Assembly (NCBI RefSeq): GCF_040675465.1
Contig: NZ_JBFAPA010000015.1
Coordinates: forward strand, 1 to 64,000
Direction: 5' to 3'
Length of the DNA: 64,000 nt
Source of the DNA: Kibdelosporangium sp040675465
Lineage (GTDB): Bacteria > Actinomycetota > Actinomycetes > Mycobacteriales > Pseudonocardiaceae
Positions 1 to 6,499 of this stretch are shown here, piece by piece (the stretch's first letter is position 1; each line of letters starts with the position of its first letter). The notes below the pieces were generated by a model. The model was not told the DNA's origin. It saw only the letters and a program-made list of their open reading frames with translations, and did no database searches. The position numbers were made by a program, and so were the translations under genes.

Positions 1-93
1 CTCAAGGGCGAGCTGGGCTTCGACGGGTTCGTCATCTCCGACTACAACGGCATCGACAAGATCGACGACAAGTCCGGGTTCACCCCCGAAGAG
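1..93 (+). pseudogene. GH3 beta-glucosidase fragment, truncated
   Basis: The first ~31 codons read in frame 1 and contain GELGFDGFVISDYNGID, the glycoside hydrolase family 3 block whose SDY aspartate is the usual catalytic nucleophile. The normal continuation of a GH3 catalytic domain is absent. After about position 93 the frame runs into the inverted repeat at 94-118 and then antisense through the tetR gene with no family similarity and no stop until about 760. I read this as a gene cut off at the cluster border, not a working enzyme. The upstream part lies outside the window, so how much of the gene survives cannot be seen. Family assignment is secure; pseudogene status is inference from the abrupt loss of similarity. 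Confidence 0.7.
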
Positions 94-118
94 GTGAGGG
101 CCTGGAGCAGGCCCTCAC
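94..118 (-). terminator. Terminator hairpin after tetR
   Basis: Perfect 10-bp inverted repeat (gtgagggcct / aggccctcac) with a 5-nt loop, lying 20 nt beyond the tetR stop codon. There is no strong U-tract, which is common for actinobacterial terminators. It also marks the exact point where the GH3 similarity stops. Confidence 0.7.
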
Positions 119-138
119 GACCTGGTTCGGCGCTCCGG

Positions 139-738
139 TCAGGGCCGCAGCATCGGCATGATCACCTCGTCGACGACCGCGGTCACGTAGTCGTCGGGGA
201 TGCCGGGGCCCTCGATGAAGTTGTGGTGGATGAGCATCGCGGGCCCCACGGTGGCCACCACCGCGTTCACCGCGTCCGCCCGCACCTCGCCGCGGTCCAC
301 CCCGCGGCGCAGGGCGGCGAGCATCAGCGTGCGGTACGGGGTGAAGACCTTCTCCTTGATGGCGGCGTGCACCAGGCCGGCCCCCGGGCCGGCCTCCGCC
401 TTGAGCGCCTGGAAGGTCGCCCCGTAGGAGGACTCCAGCGCGTCGCGGATGCGCATCAGCAGCACCATCGCGTCGGCACGGACGGTTGCCTGCTCGGGCA
501 CGTCCTCGGCGGACGGCAACGACGAGCGCAGGGCGTCGACGATCAGGGCGTTCTTGTCGTTCCAGCGCCGGTACAGCGCGGCCTTGCCGGTCTTGGCGGC
601 CGCGGCCACGCCCTCCATGGACAGCTTGGCGTAGCCGGCCGTGCCGAGCAGCTCGAACACCGCGTCGAAGATGGCCTGTTCCAGCGCCTGTCCGCGGCGG
701 CGGGTCCCAGCGGGTGTGCTCTGCTCCACGGTCGTCAC
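139..738 (-). CDS. TetR/AcrR-family transcriptional regulator
   Basis: 199-aa DNA-binding repressor of the TetR family. The N-terminal helix-turn-helix lies at about residues 15-62 (FELLGTAGYAKLSMEGVAAAA, then the TGKAALYRRWNDKNAL signature) and is followed by an all-helical ligand domain of normal length. The start is GTG at 738, preceded by an AGAGGTG ribosome site; nothing upstream in frame looks better. It is divergent from the MFS exporter gene, and the 159-bp gap holds a TetR-like palindrome plus two direct repeats over the exporter promoter. The simplest reading is repression of the exporter, and perhaps of itself, released by the pathway product or an intermediate. The ligand cannot be read from sequence. 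Confidence 0.93.
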   Translation of the reverse strand: MTTVEQSTPAGTRRRGQALEQAIFDAVFELLGTAGYAKLSMEGVAAAAKTGKAALYRRWNDKNALIVDALRSSLPSAEDVPEQATVRADAMVLLMRIRDALESSYGATFQALKAEAGPGAGLVHAAIKEKVFTPYRTLMLAALRRGVDRGEVRADAVNAVVATVGPAMLIHHNFIEGPGIPDDYVTAVVDEVIMPMLRP

Positions 739-775
739 CGGTCACCTCTCTGCCGATCCTGAACATCAACTTAAG

Positions 776-789
776 GAACGCTAACGTTC
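776..789. promoter_or_regulatory. Palindromic TetR-type operator candidate
   Basis: The dyad gaacg-ctaa-cgttc resembles operators bound by TetR dimers. It lies 37-50 nt upstream of the tetR start codon, where bound protein would block transcription of tetR and sit just upstream of the exporter promoter elements. It shares the half-site cgttcac with the two direct repeats downstream. Confidence 0.5.
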
Positions 790-791
790 AC

Positions 792-821
792 TTGCGAGTA
801 GACGGCACCGTTCACTATGCT
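792..821 (+). promoter_or_regulatory. Candidate promoter of the MFS gene
   Basis: TTGCGA (792-797) and TATGCT (816-821) are separated by 18 nt and match the sigma-70-like consensus moderately. The -10 hexamer is the last part of the first direct repeat, so a protein bound there would block RNA polymerase. Tentative. Confidence 0.4.
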
Positions 822-853
822 CCCCTCGTAAGGGTCGGCACCGTTCACTATGC
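803..853 (+). repeat. Pair of 18-nt direct repeats before the MFS gene
   Basis: cggcaccgttcactatgc occurs at 803-820 and again, identically, at 836-853. The copies start 33 bp apart, close to three helical turns, so both would face the same side of the helix. Each contains the half-site cgttcac also found in the 776-789 palindrome. The layout suggests cooperative binding by the adjacent TetR protein. Confidence 0.75.
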
Positions 854-897
854 CGCACTTGCACAGGTTACCCAAAAAAAGACGTTTGGAGGCAGGC

Positions 898-2367
898 GTG
901 TCGTCGTCAACGACCTCGGCGGCCCAGCAACCCGTATCGACGGATGCCGCGCCGGGCGCGGGCCGTCCGGGGATGACACTGGCCGTCATCGTTTCGTTCA
1001 TGGCCCTGGTCGGCATCGACTCGACCATCGTCAACATGGCCCTCCCGCACGTGCAGACCGAGCTCTCGTTCTCCACCGCGGACCTGTCCTGGGTGCTCAA
1101 CGCCTACACGCTGACCTTCGGCGGCCTGCTGCTGCTGGGCGGCCGCCTGGGTGACGTCCTCGGCCGCCGCAAGGTGTTCGTGGCGGGCATCGTGGTGTTC
1201 ACCGTGGCCTCGCTGGTCGGCGGGTTCGCCCAGGCCGACTGGTGGCTGCTGGCCGGCCGGGCCGGCCAGGGCGTGGGTGCGGCACTGGCCGCGCCGAGCA
1301 CGATGGCCCTGATCGCGACCAACTTCGAGGGCCCGGCCCGGGCCAAGGCGATCGCGGTGTACTCGGCCGTGATGGGCGCGGGCGCGTCGGTCGGCCTGAT
1401 CGTCGGTGGCGCGCTCACCGACCTGGTCTCGTGGCGCTGGGTGCTGTTCGTCAACGTGCCGCTCGGCGCGATCATCGCCCTGCTGGCGCCGCGGTTCATC
1501 AAGCAGCCCGACACCCACCCCGGCCGGTTCGACATCGCCGGCGCGCTCACCTCGACCCTGGGCATGGGCTCGCTGGTGTACGCGTTCATCCGGGTCGCCT
1601 CGGACGGCTGGGGCGACCGGCAGGCGCTGGTCGCGTTCGGTGCCGCGGTGGTGCTGCTGATCGCGTTCTTCCTGATCGAGGTGAAGGCCACCCAGCCGAT
1701 CACCCCGCTGCACCTGTTCGCCAACGCGGCCCGGTCCAGCGCGTTCGCCAGCACCCTGTTCCTGACCGCGGCGATGTTCAGCGTGCTGTTCCTGCTGACC
1801 CAGTTCCAGCAGGGCGTGCTCGGGTTCACCCCGCTGCAGGCGGGTTGCGCGTTCCTGCCGATGACCGTCGCGCAGTTCGGGTCGGTCAAGCTCGTGCCGA
1901 AGCTGCTGCCCAAGCTGGGCGCCAAGCCGTTGCTGCTCACCGGCGCCACGCTGGTCACCGGCGGCATCGCCTGGCTGACCCAGCTCACCCCGGACGCCAA
2001 CTACTTCGCGTCCATCGCCGTGCCGCTGCTGCTGATCGGTACCGGTGTGGGCATCGCCTTCCCGACGCTGAACATGACCGTGCTGTCCGGTGTCCAGCCG
2101 CAGGAGTCCGGTGCCGCTTCCGGTGTGCTGCAGGCGCTGCAGTGGCTGGGCGGCACGCTGGGCCTGTCGATCTTCGTCACCGTGCTGGGCACCGCGACCC
2201 GCTCGGCGCAGGCCAACCCGGTCGGCGTGACCGCGTTGGAGCAGGCCAACAACGCCACCACGCACGGCATCACGACGGCGTACATCGCCGCCGCGGTGTC
2301 CGGCGCGCTGGCGCTGCTGATCGCTCTGCTGACCCGCAAGCCCAAGCCCGCTGAGAAGAAGGACTGA
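898..2367 (+). CDS. MFS drug exporter, DHA2 (14-TM) type
   Basis: 489-aa integral membrane proton-driven efflux pump of the EmrB/QacA (DHA2) type. Visible signatures are motif A in the TM2-TM3 loop (GGRLGDVLGRRKVF), the D1-like segment GIDSTIVNMALP in TM1, and the antiporter motif C region in TM5 (GAGASVGLIVGG). About 14 hydrophobic segments fill the chain. I chose GTG at 898 because GGAGG lies 5 nt upstream; the longer frame starting at 850 would begin inside the operator repeat and lacks a ribosome site. Being divergent from tetR, it probably exports the cluster product and gives self-resistance. Substrate is inference. Confidence 0.92.
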   Translation: MSSSTTSAAQQPVSTDAAPGAGRPGMTLAVIVSFMALVGIDSTIVNMALPHVQTELSFSTADLSWVLNAYTLTFGGLLLLGGRLGDVLGRRKVFVAGIVVFTVASLVGGFAQADWWLLAGRAGQGVGAALAAPSTMALIATNFEGPARAKAIAVYSAVMGAGASVGLIVGGALTDLVSWRWVLFVNVPLGAIIALLAPRFIKQPDTHPGRFDIAGALTSTLGMGSLVYAFIRVASDGWGDRQALVAFGAAVVLLIAFFLIEVKATQPITPLHLFANAARSSAFASTLFLTAAMFSVLFLLTQFQQGVLGFTPLQAGCAFLPMTVAQFGSVKLVPKLLPKLGAKPLLLTGATLVTGGIAWLTQLTPDANYFASIAVPLLLIGTGVGIAFPTLNMTVLSGVQPQESGAASGVLQALQWLGGTLGLSIFVTVLGTATRSAQANPVGVTALEQANNATTHGITTAYIAAAVSGALALLIALLTRKPKPAEKKD

Positions 2368-2380
2368 CCTTCCCCGCACC

Positions 2381-2411
2381 GAATGCCCCCGGCCACCGGC
2401 CGGGGGCATTC
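2381..2411 (+). terminator. Terminator/attenuator between MFS and PEBP genes
   Basis: 14-bp perfect stem (gaatgcccccggcc and its complement) with a 3-nt loop, 13 nt after the MFS stop codon. Its 3' arm ends only 2 nt before the AAGGAG ribosome site (2414-2419) of the next gene, so it may attenuate readthrough instead of ending transcription fully. Confidence 0.8.
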
Positions 2412-2425
2412 CTCAAGGAGATCCC

Positions 2426-2917
2426 GTGCCCTACAGCCACCTGCCGCCGGTCGAAGAGTTCACTGTGGACAGCCCGGACGTCGCCGACGGCGTTTCGCTC
2501 GGTCCGGCGCAGCTGCACACGTTCCTCGGTGGCGGCAACACCGCGCCCACCCTGAGCTGGTCCGGTTTCCCCGAGGGGACAGCGGGTTTCGCGGTGACGT
2601 GCTTCGACCCGGACGCCCCCACGCCGTGCGGGTTCTGGCACTGGCTGGTGGTCGACATCCCGGCGAACGCCACCACGTTGTCGCCGGTCTCCCTGCCGGA
2701 GAAGGCTTTCTGCCTGCGCAACGACTTCGGCAACCACGGGTTCGACGGCTGCGCGGCCCGGCCCGGCAGCGGGCACCACCGCTATGTCTTCGCGGTGCAC
2801 GCATTGGACACCGAGACCTTGGGCATCGGCCCGGAGACGTCGGCCGCGATGGCCTCGGCCCACCTGACCGCGCACACCATCGGCCGTGCCCTGCTGACTC
2901 CCGTGTACACCGCCTGA
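2426..2917 (+). CDS. YbhB/YbcL-family PEBP (Raf-kinase-inhibitor-like) protein
   Basis: 163-aa phosphatidylethanolamine-binding-protein fold protein of the bacterial YbhB/YbcL type. The family core is clear: DPDAPTPCGFWHWLVVDIP near residues 61-79 (ligand pocket), the segment APTLSWSGFP before it, and the late HRYVFAVHAL strand. Length is typical. The start is GTG with AAGGAG 6 nt upstream. There is no signal peptide, so it is cytoplasmic. It lies 58 nt after the exporter gene behind a strong hairpin and may be partly cotranscribed. The biochemical role of bacterial PEBPs is not well defined; I see nothing that ties it to the polyketide. Confidence 0.88.
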   Translation: MPYSHLPPVEEFTVDSPDVADGVSLGPAQLHTFLGGGNTAPTLSWSGFPEGTAGFAVTCFDPDAPTPCGFWHWLVVDIPANATTLSPVSLPEKAFCLRNDFGNHGFDGCAARPGSGHHRYVFAVHALDTETLGIGPETSAAMASAHLTAHTIGRALLTPVYTA

Positions 2918-2921
2918 ACTC

Positions 2922-2972
2922 CCCGGGTGGGCGGAGGCCTCCCCCTCGGCCACAACCGCCCGCCCACCCGGG
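2922..2972 (+). terminator. Terminator after the PEBP gene
   Basis: 13-bp perfect inverted repeat (cccgggtgggcgg at 2922-2934; complement at 2960-2972) with a 25-nt loop, immediately after the PEBP stop codon. Confidence 0.65.
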
Positions 2973-3010
2973 TTCCCACCGGCCGGTGTCCCCCAGCACC
3001 CGCCGGACCA

Positions 3011-3047
3011 GAAGCCCCTCGTGCCACCGACCTGCACGAGGGGCTTC
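3011..3047. terminator. Bidirectional-type hairpin in the convergent gap
   Basis: 14-bp perfect stem (gaagcccctcgtgc at 3011-3024; complement 3034-3047), 9-nt loop. It lies between the PEBP and aldo/keto reductase genes, which converge, and can fold in either transcript. Confidence 0.7.
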
Positions 3048-3084
3048 CGGCTGTGCACCGGAGAAACGGCTGTGCACATGAGAA

Positions 3085-3114
3085 AACCCCGCGGCCGCAA
3101 GGGCTCGCGGGGTT
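3085..3114 (-). terminator. Terminator of the biosynthetic operon
   Basis: 9-bp stem (aaccccgcg / cgcggggtt) followed on the minus strand by a T-rich end (ggggttttctc), 13 nt beyond the stop codon of the last reductase gene. This is the most canonical intrinsic terminator in the window and is the likely 3' end of the long minus-strand transcript. Confidence 0.8.
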
Positions 3115-3126
3115 GTTCTGTGGGCG

Positions 3127-4098
3127 TCAGTGCCGGTTGGTGCCGGCGACCTGGGCGGCCAGCGGCTCCAGGGTGGCGAGGTCCTCGTCGGTGAGGTTCA
3201 CGTCCACCGCGCCCGCGTTCTCGGCCAGCCACTTCACGTTGGCCGTACCGGGGATCGGCACCACGGTCACACCGTGCACTTCGGACTGACGCATCAGCCA
3301 CGCCAGGGCGACCTGGGCGGTGGTGGCGTTGTGCGCGTCCGCGATCGCCGTGACGGTCTTGATGAGCGTGAGGTTGTGGTCCACGTTCTCCGCGGCGAAC
3401 CGCGACACGCGAGTCCGCACGTCGCCCTCGCCGAACTCGCTCGTCGCCGAGTACGCGCCGGTGAGCAGACCACGGCCGAGCGGGCAGTTGGGCACGTAAC
3501 CGATGCCCAGCTCCGCGCACACCGGCACGGCGGACTGCTCGTCCTCACGGGTGAACAGCGACCACTCGTTCTGCACGGCCGTGATCGGGTGCACCGCGTG
3601 CGCCGCCCGGATCTTGGCCGCGTCCAGGTTGCTCAGCCCGAGGTGCCGCACCTTGCCCGCCTTGACCAGCTCGGCCATCGCGCCCACGGTCTCCTCGATC
3701 GGCACCTTGGGGTCCGGCACGTGCAGGTAGTACAGGTCGATGTAGTCCGTGCCCAGCCGGCGCAGGCTGGCGTCGCAGGCCTGCGCCACGTACTCGGCGT
3801 CGCCCCGCAGGCCTTTGAGGCCACGGGTCTCCGGGTCGCGCACCGGGCCGAACTTGGTCGAGATCACGACCTCGTCGCGCTGTACCCGGCCGAGGAAGTC
3901 GCCGACCAGGCTCTCGTTCGCACCGATGCCGTAGGTGTCGGCGGTGTCGAAGAACGTGATGCCCAGCTCGCCGGCGCGTTCCAAAGTGGCCAGTGACTCG
4001 TCCCGGTCGGCTGCGCCGTAGAACTCGCTCATGCCCATGCAACCGAGACCGAGGGCGGAGACCTCGGGCCCGGACGTGCCCAGCGTGACCTTCCGCAT
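3127..4098 (-). CDS. Aldo/keto reductase 1
   Basis: 323-aa NADPH-dependent aldo/keto reductase with a TIM-barrel fold. The catalytic tetrad is complete: D51 and Y56 in FFDTADTYG, K82 in ISTKFG and H126 in YYLHVPDP. The sequence resembles the long-chain YghZ/IolS branch (opening GTSGPEVSALGLGCMGMSEFYG). The start is ATG 4098 with an AAGGAA site upstream; longer in-frame extension reads back through the neighbour's antisense and is spurious. It is the last gene of the biosynthetic block, 17 nt after aldo/keto reductase 2. Possible jobs are reduction of the module-6 ketone or another carbonyl after assembly, or a housekeeping role at the border; the sequence does not decide. Confidence 0.9.
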   Translation of the reverse strand: MRKVTLGTSGPEVSALGLGCMGMSEFYGAADRDESLATLERAGELGITFFDTADTYGIGANESLVGDFLGRVQRDEVVISTKFGPVRDPETRGLKGLRGDAEYVAQACDASLRRLGTDYIDLYYLHVPDPKVPIEETVGAMAELVKAGKVRHLGLSNLDAAKIRAAHAVHPITAVQNEWSLFTREDEQSAVPVCAELGIGYVPNCPLGRGLLTGAYSATSEFGEGDVRTRVSRFAAENVDHNLTLIKTVTAIADAHNATTAQVALAWLMRQSEVHGVTVVPIPGTANVKWLAENAGAVDVNLTDEDLATLEPLAAQVAGTNRH

Positions 4099-4115
4099 GG
4101 TGGTGGGTTCCTTTC

Positions 4116-4970
4116 CTAGGGGGCTTGGGTGGGGTCCCACCCTGGGGTGACCAGACCGCGGTCGAGCGCGTCCAGCTCCGCCATGTCCTGTTCGGACAGG
4201 CTGAACCCGAACACGTCCGCGTTGGCCGCGATCCGCTGGGGGTTGCCCGACCTGGGCAGTGGCACCAGGCCCTTCTGCAGCGCCCAGCGGATCAGGATCT
4301 GCGCGTTGCCGCGCTGGTGCCGCCCGGCCACCGCGCTGACGGCCGCGTCGTGCAGCAACGCGCCCTTGGTCAGCGGGCTGTAGGCCTGGACGACGATTCC
4401 CGCGTCCTGGCACAGGTCCACGACATCGCGCCGCGAACCGTAGCTGAACGGGGAGAGCTCGATCTGGTTGACGGCGGGCGGATGCACCGCCGCGCCGAGC
4501 AGCTCGTCGAGGTGGTGGGCCATGAAGTTGCTGACGCCGATGGCGCGCACCCGGCCCTCGTCGAGCAGTTGTTCCATGGCACGCCAGGTGTCCAGCCGCT
4601 TGCCGGGCACCGGCCAGTGCATCAGGAACAGGTCCACCACGTCGACGTCCAGCCGCTTGCGGCTGCGCTCGAACGCGCTGATCGTCTGGCCGAAGCCCTG
4701 GTCGGCGTTCCACAGCTTGGTCGTGACGAACACGTCCGCCACACCGCAACGGCGCACGGCCGAGCCGACCTCGGCCTCGTTGCCGTAGATCGACGCCGTG
4801 TCCACGTGCCGGTAGCCGCATTTCAGCGCGGCGGCGACGGCGGACTGGGTGTCGCGGCCGGACATGGTGAACACGCCAAGGCCGATGACCGGCATGGGCA
4901 CGCCACCGCGCAACGGAATGGTGTCCGAGGCCTGGCTGAGGCCGTCCACGAACGGAGAGCGGGAGCTCAT
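4116..4970 (-). CDS. Aldo/keto reductase 2
   Basis: 284-aa soluble aldo/keto reductase of the 2,5-diketo-gluconate reductase/AKR5 type (GGVPMPVIGLGVF, FVTTKLWN, AIGVSNF). Tetrad residues are D57, Y62, K85 and H118 (LFLMHWP). Two starts compete. ATG 5000 overlaps the upstream stop codon as ATGA. ATG 4970 has a strong GGGAGGA site 7 nt before it and gives the usual family N-terminus. I chose 4970. It sits between the FAD monooxygenase and aldo/keto reductase 1 in one operon and is only distantly similar to the latter, so the two are not a duplication. Likely a post-PKS carbonyl reductase; substrate unknown. Confidence 0.88.
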   Translation of the reverse strand: MSSRSPFVDGLSQASDTIPLRGGVPMPVIGLGVFTMSGRDTQSAVAAALKCGYRHVDTASIYGNEAEVGSAVRRCGVADVFVTTKLWNADQGFGQTISAFERSRKRLDVDVVDLFLMHWPVPGKRLDTWRAMEQLLDEGRVRAIGVSNFMAHHLDELLGAAVHPPAVNQIELSPFSYGSRRDVVDLCQDAGIVVQAYSPLTKGALLHDAAVSAVAGRHQRGNAQILIRWALQKGLVPLPRSGNPQRIAANADVFGFSLSEQDMAELDALDRGLVTPGWDPTQAP

Positions 4971-4996
4971 CGGGCTGTCCTCCCGGAGGAATTCGG

Positions 4997-6421
4997 TCAT
5001 GAGACGCCTGCCGGCTCGCCGAACCACGTCGTCAGGGCCAGCCGCAGGGCGTCGGGGTCACTGCCGGACTCGTCGGCGTGTGCGACATAACCGTCCGGCC
5101 GCACCAACAGTAGGCCCTCGGCCAGTCCTTCCTGGGGCTGACACCGGAGAACGTCCACGCGGTCGGTCCAACCGGCCACCGAAGCCGTGCCGTCCGGGTC
5201 AACGAGCAGGCCCCGGCCGTTGCGCAGTGCGGAATGCACGTCCGGGACCGGGCTGACCCGCTTGCCCACCAACGGGTTCGGGTGCTCCGACGGGTAGTCG
5301 GCGGCGGTCGGCAGCTGCAGCAGGTGCCGGTTCACCTCCTCGAACCTCAGGAAGTCGTTGAACAGCGTACGCATCGGACGCATACGCCCGGCGGACTCGT
5401 GCAGCAGGGCCAGGACCGCGCGTGCGTGCGTACAGATCCGTTGTCCCACTGGGTGACGCTCGGCGTGGTAGGTGTCCAGCAGACCGGGTGGCGCCCAGCC
5501 GTTGATGTCGGCGGCGAGCTTCCAGCCCAGGTTGAGCACGTCCTGAATGCCCGCATTCAGGCCCTGTGTCCCGGAAATGAACAACACGTGCGCCGCGTCC
5601 CCGGCGACGAAGATCCGGCCCTCGCGGTAGCGGTCGGCCAGCCTGGTGTACCCGCCGAACCGTTGCACCCAGCGGACTTCGCTCAGGTCCGGGCAGGAAC
5701 CGGTGATCCTGGTGACCATCGCGCGCAGCTCGTCGGCGGTCGCGGGGCCATCGTCCGGCGGCTGCACGTCCAGCTCGATCGCCATCAGCCGCAGGGTTCC
5801 GGCCTCGATCGGCATGGCCGCGGCCATCCCGGTCGGGTGCAGGCCCGCGGTGAACGAGTCGTGCAGGCCCTCGGCGGGTGGGATGTCGGCGAACATGCCG
5901 TAGTGCGGGATACCGGCGGCCTCGAAGGAGATCCCCGCCGACTCGCGCACAATGCTCTCAGCGCCGTCGCAGCCAACGAGATAAGCGCCGGTCAGCTGGT
6001 ATTCGCCGTCCGGGCCACGCACCTCGACGGTGACCGAGGTCTCGTCCTGGTGGCACGCAACGATCTCATGTCCGCGCCGGATGTCCGCGCCCAGCTCGTT
6101 GGCGCGCTGTTCGAGCAACTGCTCGGTGCGCCACTGCGGGTAGGCGATGGTGTGGTCGCGATCGTCCACAGTGTCCAAATCCAGCCACATCAGCGCGAAC
6201 GGCGTGCGTGGCCAGACGAACCCGTTCTCGCGGACACCGTCGGCCAGGCCGCGCTGGGCGAACGCCTCGAGGGTGCGGCCGTGCACGGCCATCCCGCGCG
6301 AGCGGGTATCGGGTTCGGCCCGCCGTTCCAGCACGACGGTGTCCACACCCGCGAGTGCGAGCTCACCGGCGAGCATCAGCCCAGCCGGGCCCGCACCGGC
6401 GACGAGGACCGTGCGACTCAT
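4997..6421 (-). CDS. FAD-dependent monooxygenase (PHBH-like polyketide tailoring enzyme)
   Basis: 474-aa class A flavoprotein. Visible motifs are the FAD Rossmann GAGPAG at 9-14, the DG motif (GCDGAESIVRESAG, D152-G153) and the GD motif (FVAGDAAHVLFISGTQGLNAG, G274-D275). A C-terminal thioredoxin-like domain occupies roughly residues 380-474, as in aromatic polyketide hydroxylases. The start is ATG 6421, 6 nt after AAGGAG; the longer version has no such site. It lies 78 nt after the carboxylase gene in the same orientation. The usual reaction is NAD(P)H-dependent hydroxylation, epoxidation or Baeyer-Villiger oxidation. Members of this fold also catalyse decalin [4+2] closure in pyrroindomycin (PyrE3), so a cyclase role should be considered. 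The choice between oxygenation and cyclisation is open. Confidence 0.9.
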   Translation of the reverse strand: MSRTVLVAGAGPAGLMLAGELALAGVDTVVLERRAEPDTRSRGMAVHGRTLEAFAQRGLADGVRENGFVWPRTPFALMWLDLDTVDDRDHTIAYPQWRTEQLLEQRANELGADIRRGHEIVACHQDETSVTVEVRGPDGEYQLTGAYLVGCDGAESIVRESAGISFEAAGIPHYGMFADIPPAEGLHDSFTAGLHPTGMAAAMPIEAGTLRLMAIELDVQPPDDGPATADELRAMVTRITGSCPDLSEVRWVQRFGGYTRLADRYREGRIFVAGDAAHVLFISGTQGLNAGIQDVLNLGWKLAADINGWAPPGLLDTYHAERHPVGQRICTHARAVLALLHESAGRMRPMRTLFNDFLRFEEVNRHLLQLPTAADYPSEHPNPLVGKRVSPVPDVHSALRNGRGLLVDPDGTASVAGWTDRVDVLRCQPQEGLAEGLLLVRPDGYVAHADESGSDPDALRLALTTWFGEPAGVS

Positions 6422-6499
6422 GTCAACTCCTTCTGCCACGCCGGCAGCGGGGCCGGCTCCGATATTCGGGGATGCTGCTTAAGCCGTTCTTGGCCGCGG

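Noticed and set aside
850..897. Earlier start codon for the MFS gene at ATG 850
   Set aside because: It lies within the second operator repeat and has no ribosome site; GTG 898 has GGAGG at good spacing.
2426..2917. PEBP-family protein as a pathway enzyme
   Set aside because: The family match is clear, it lies beyond the operon terminators on the other strand, and no catalytic role in polyketide assembly is known.
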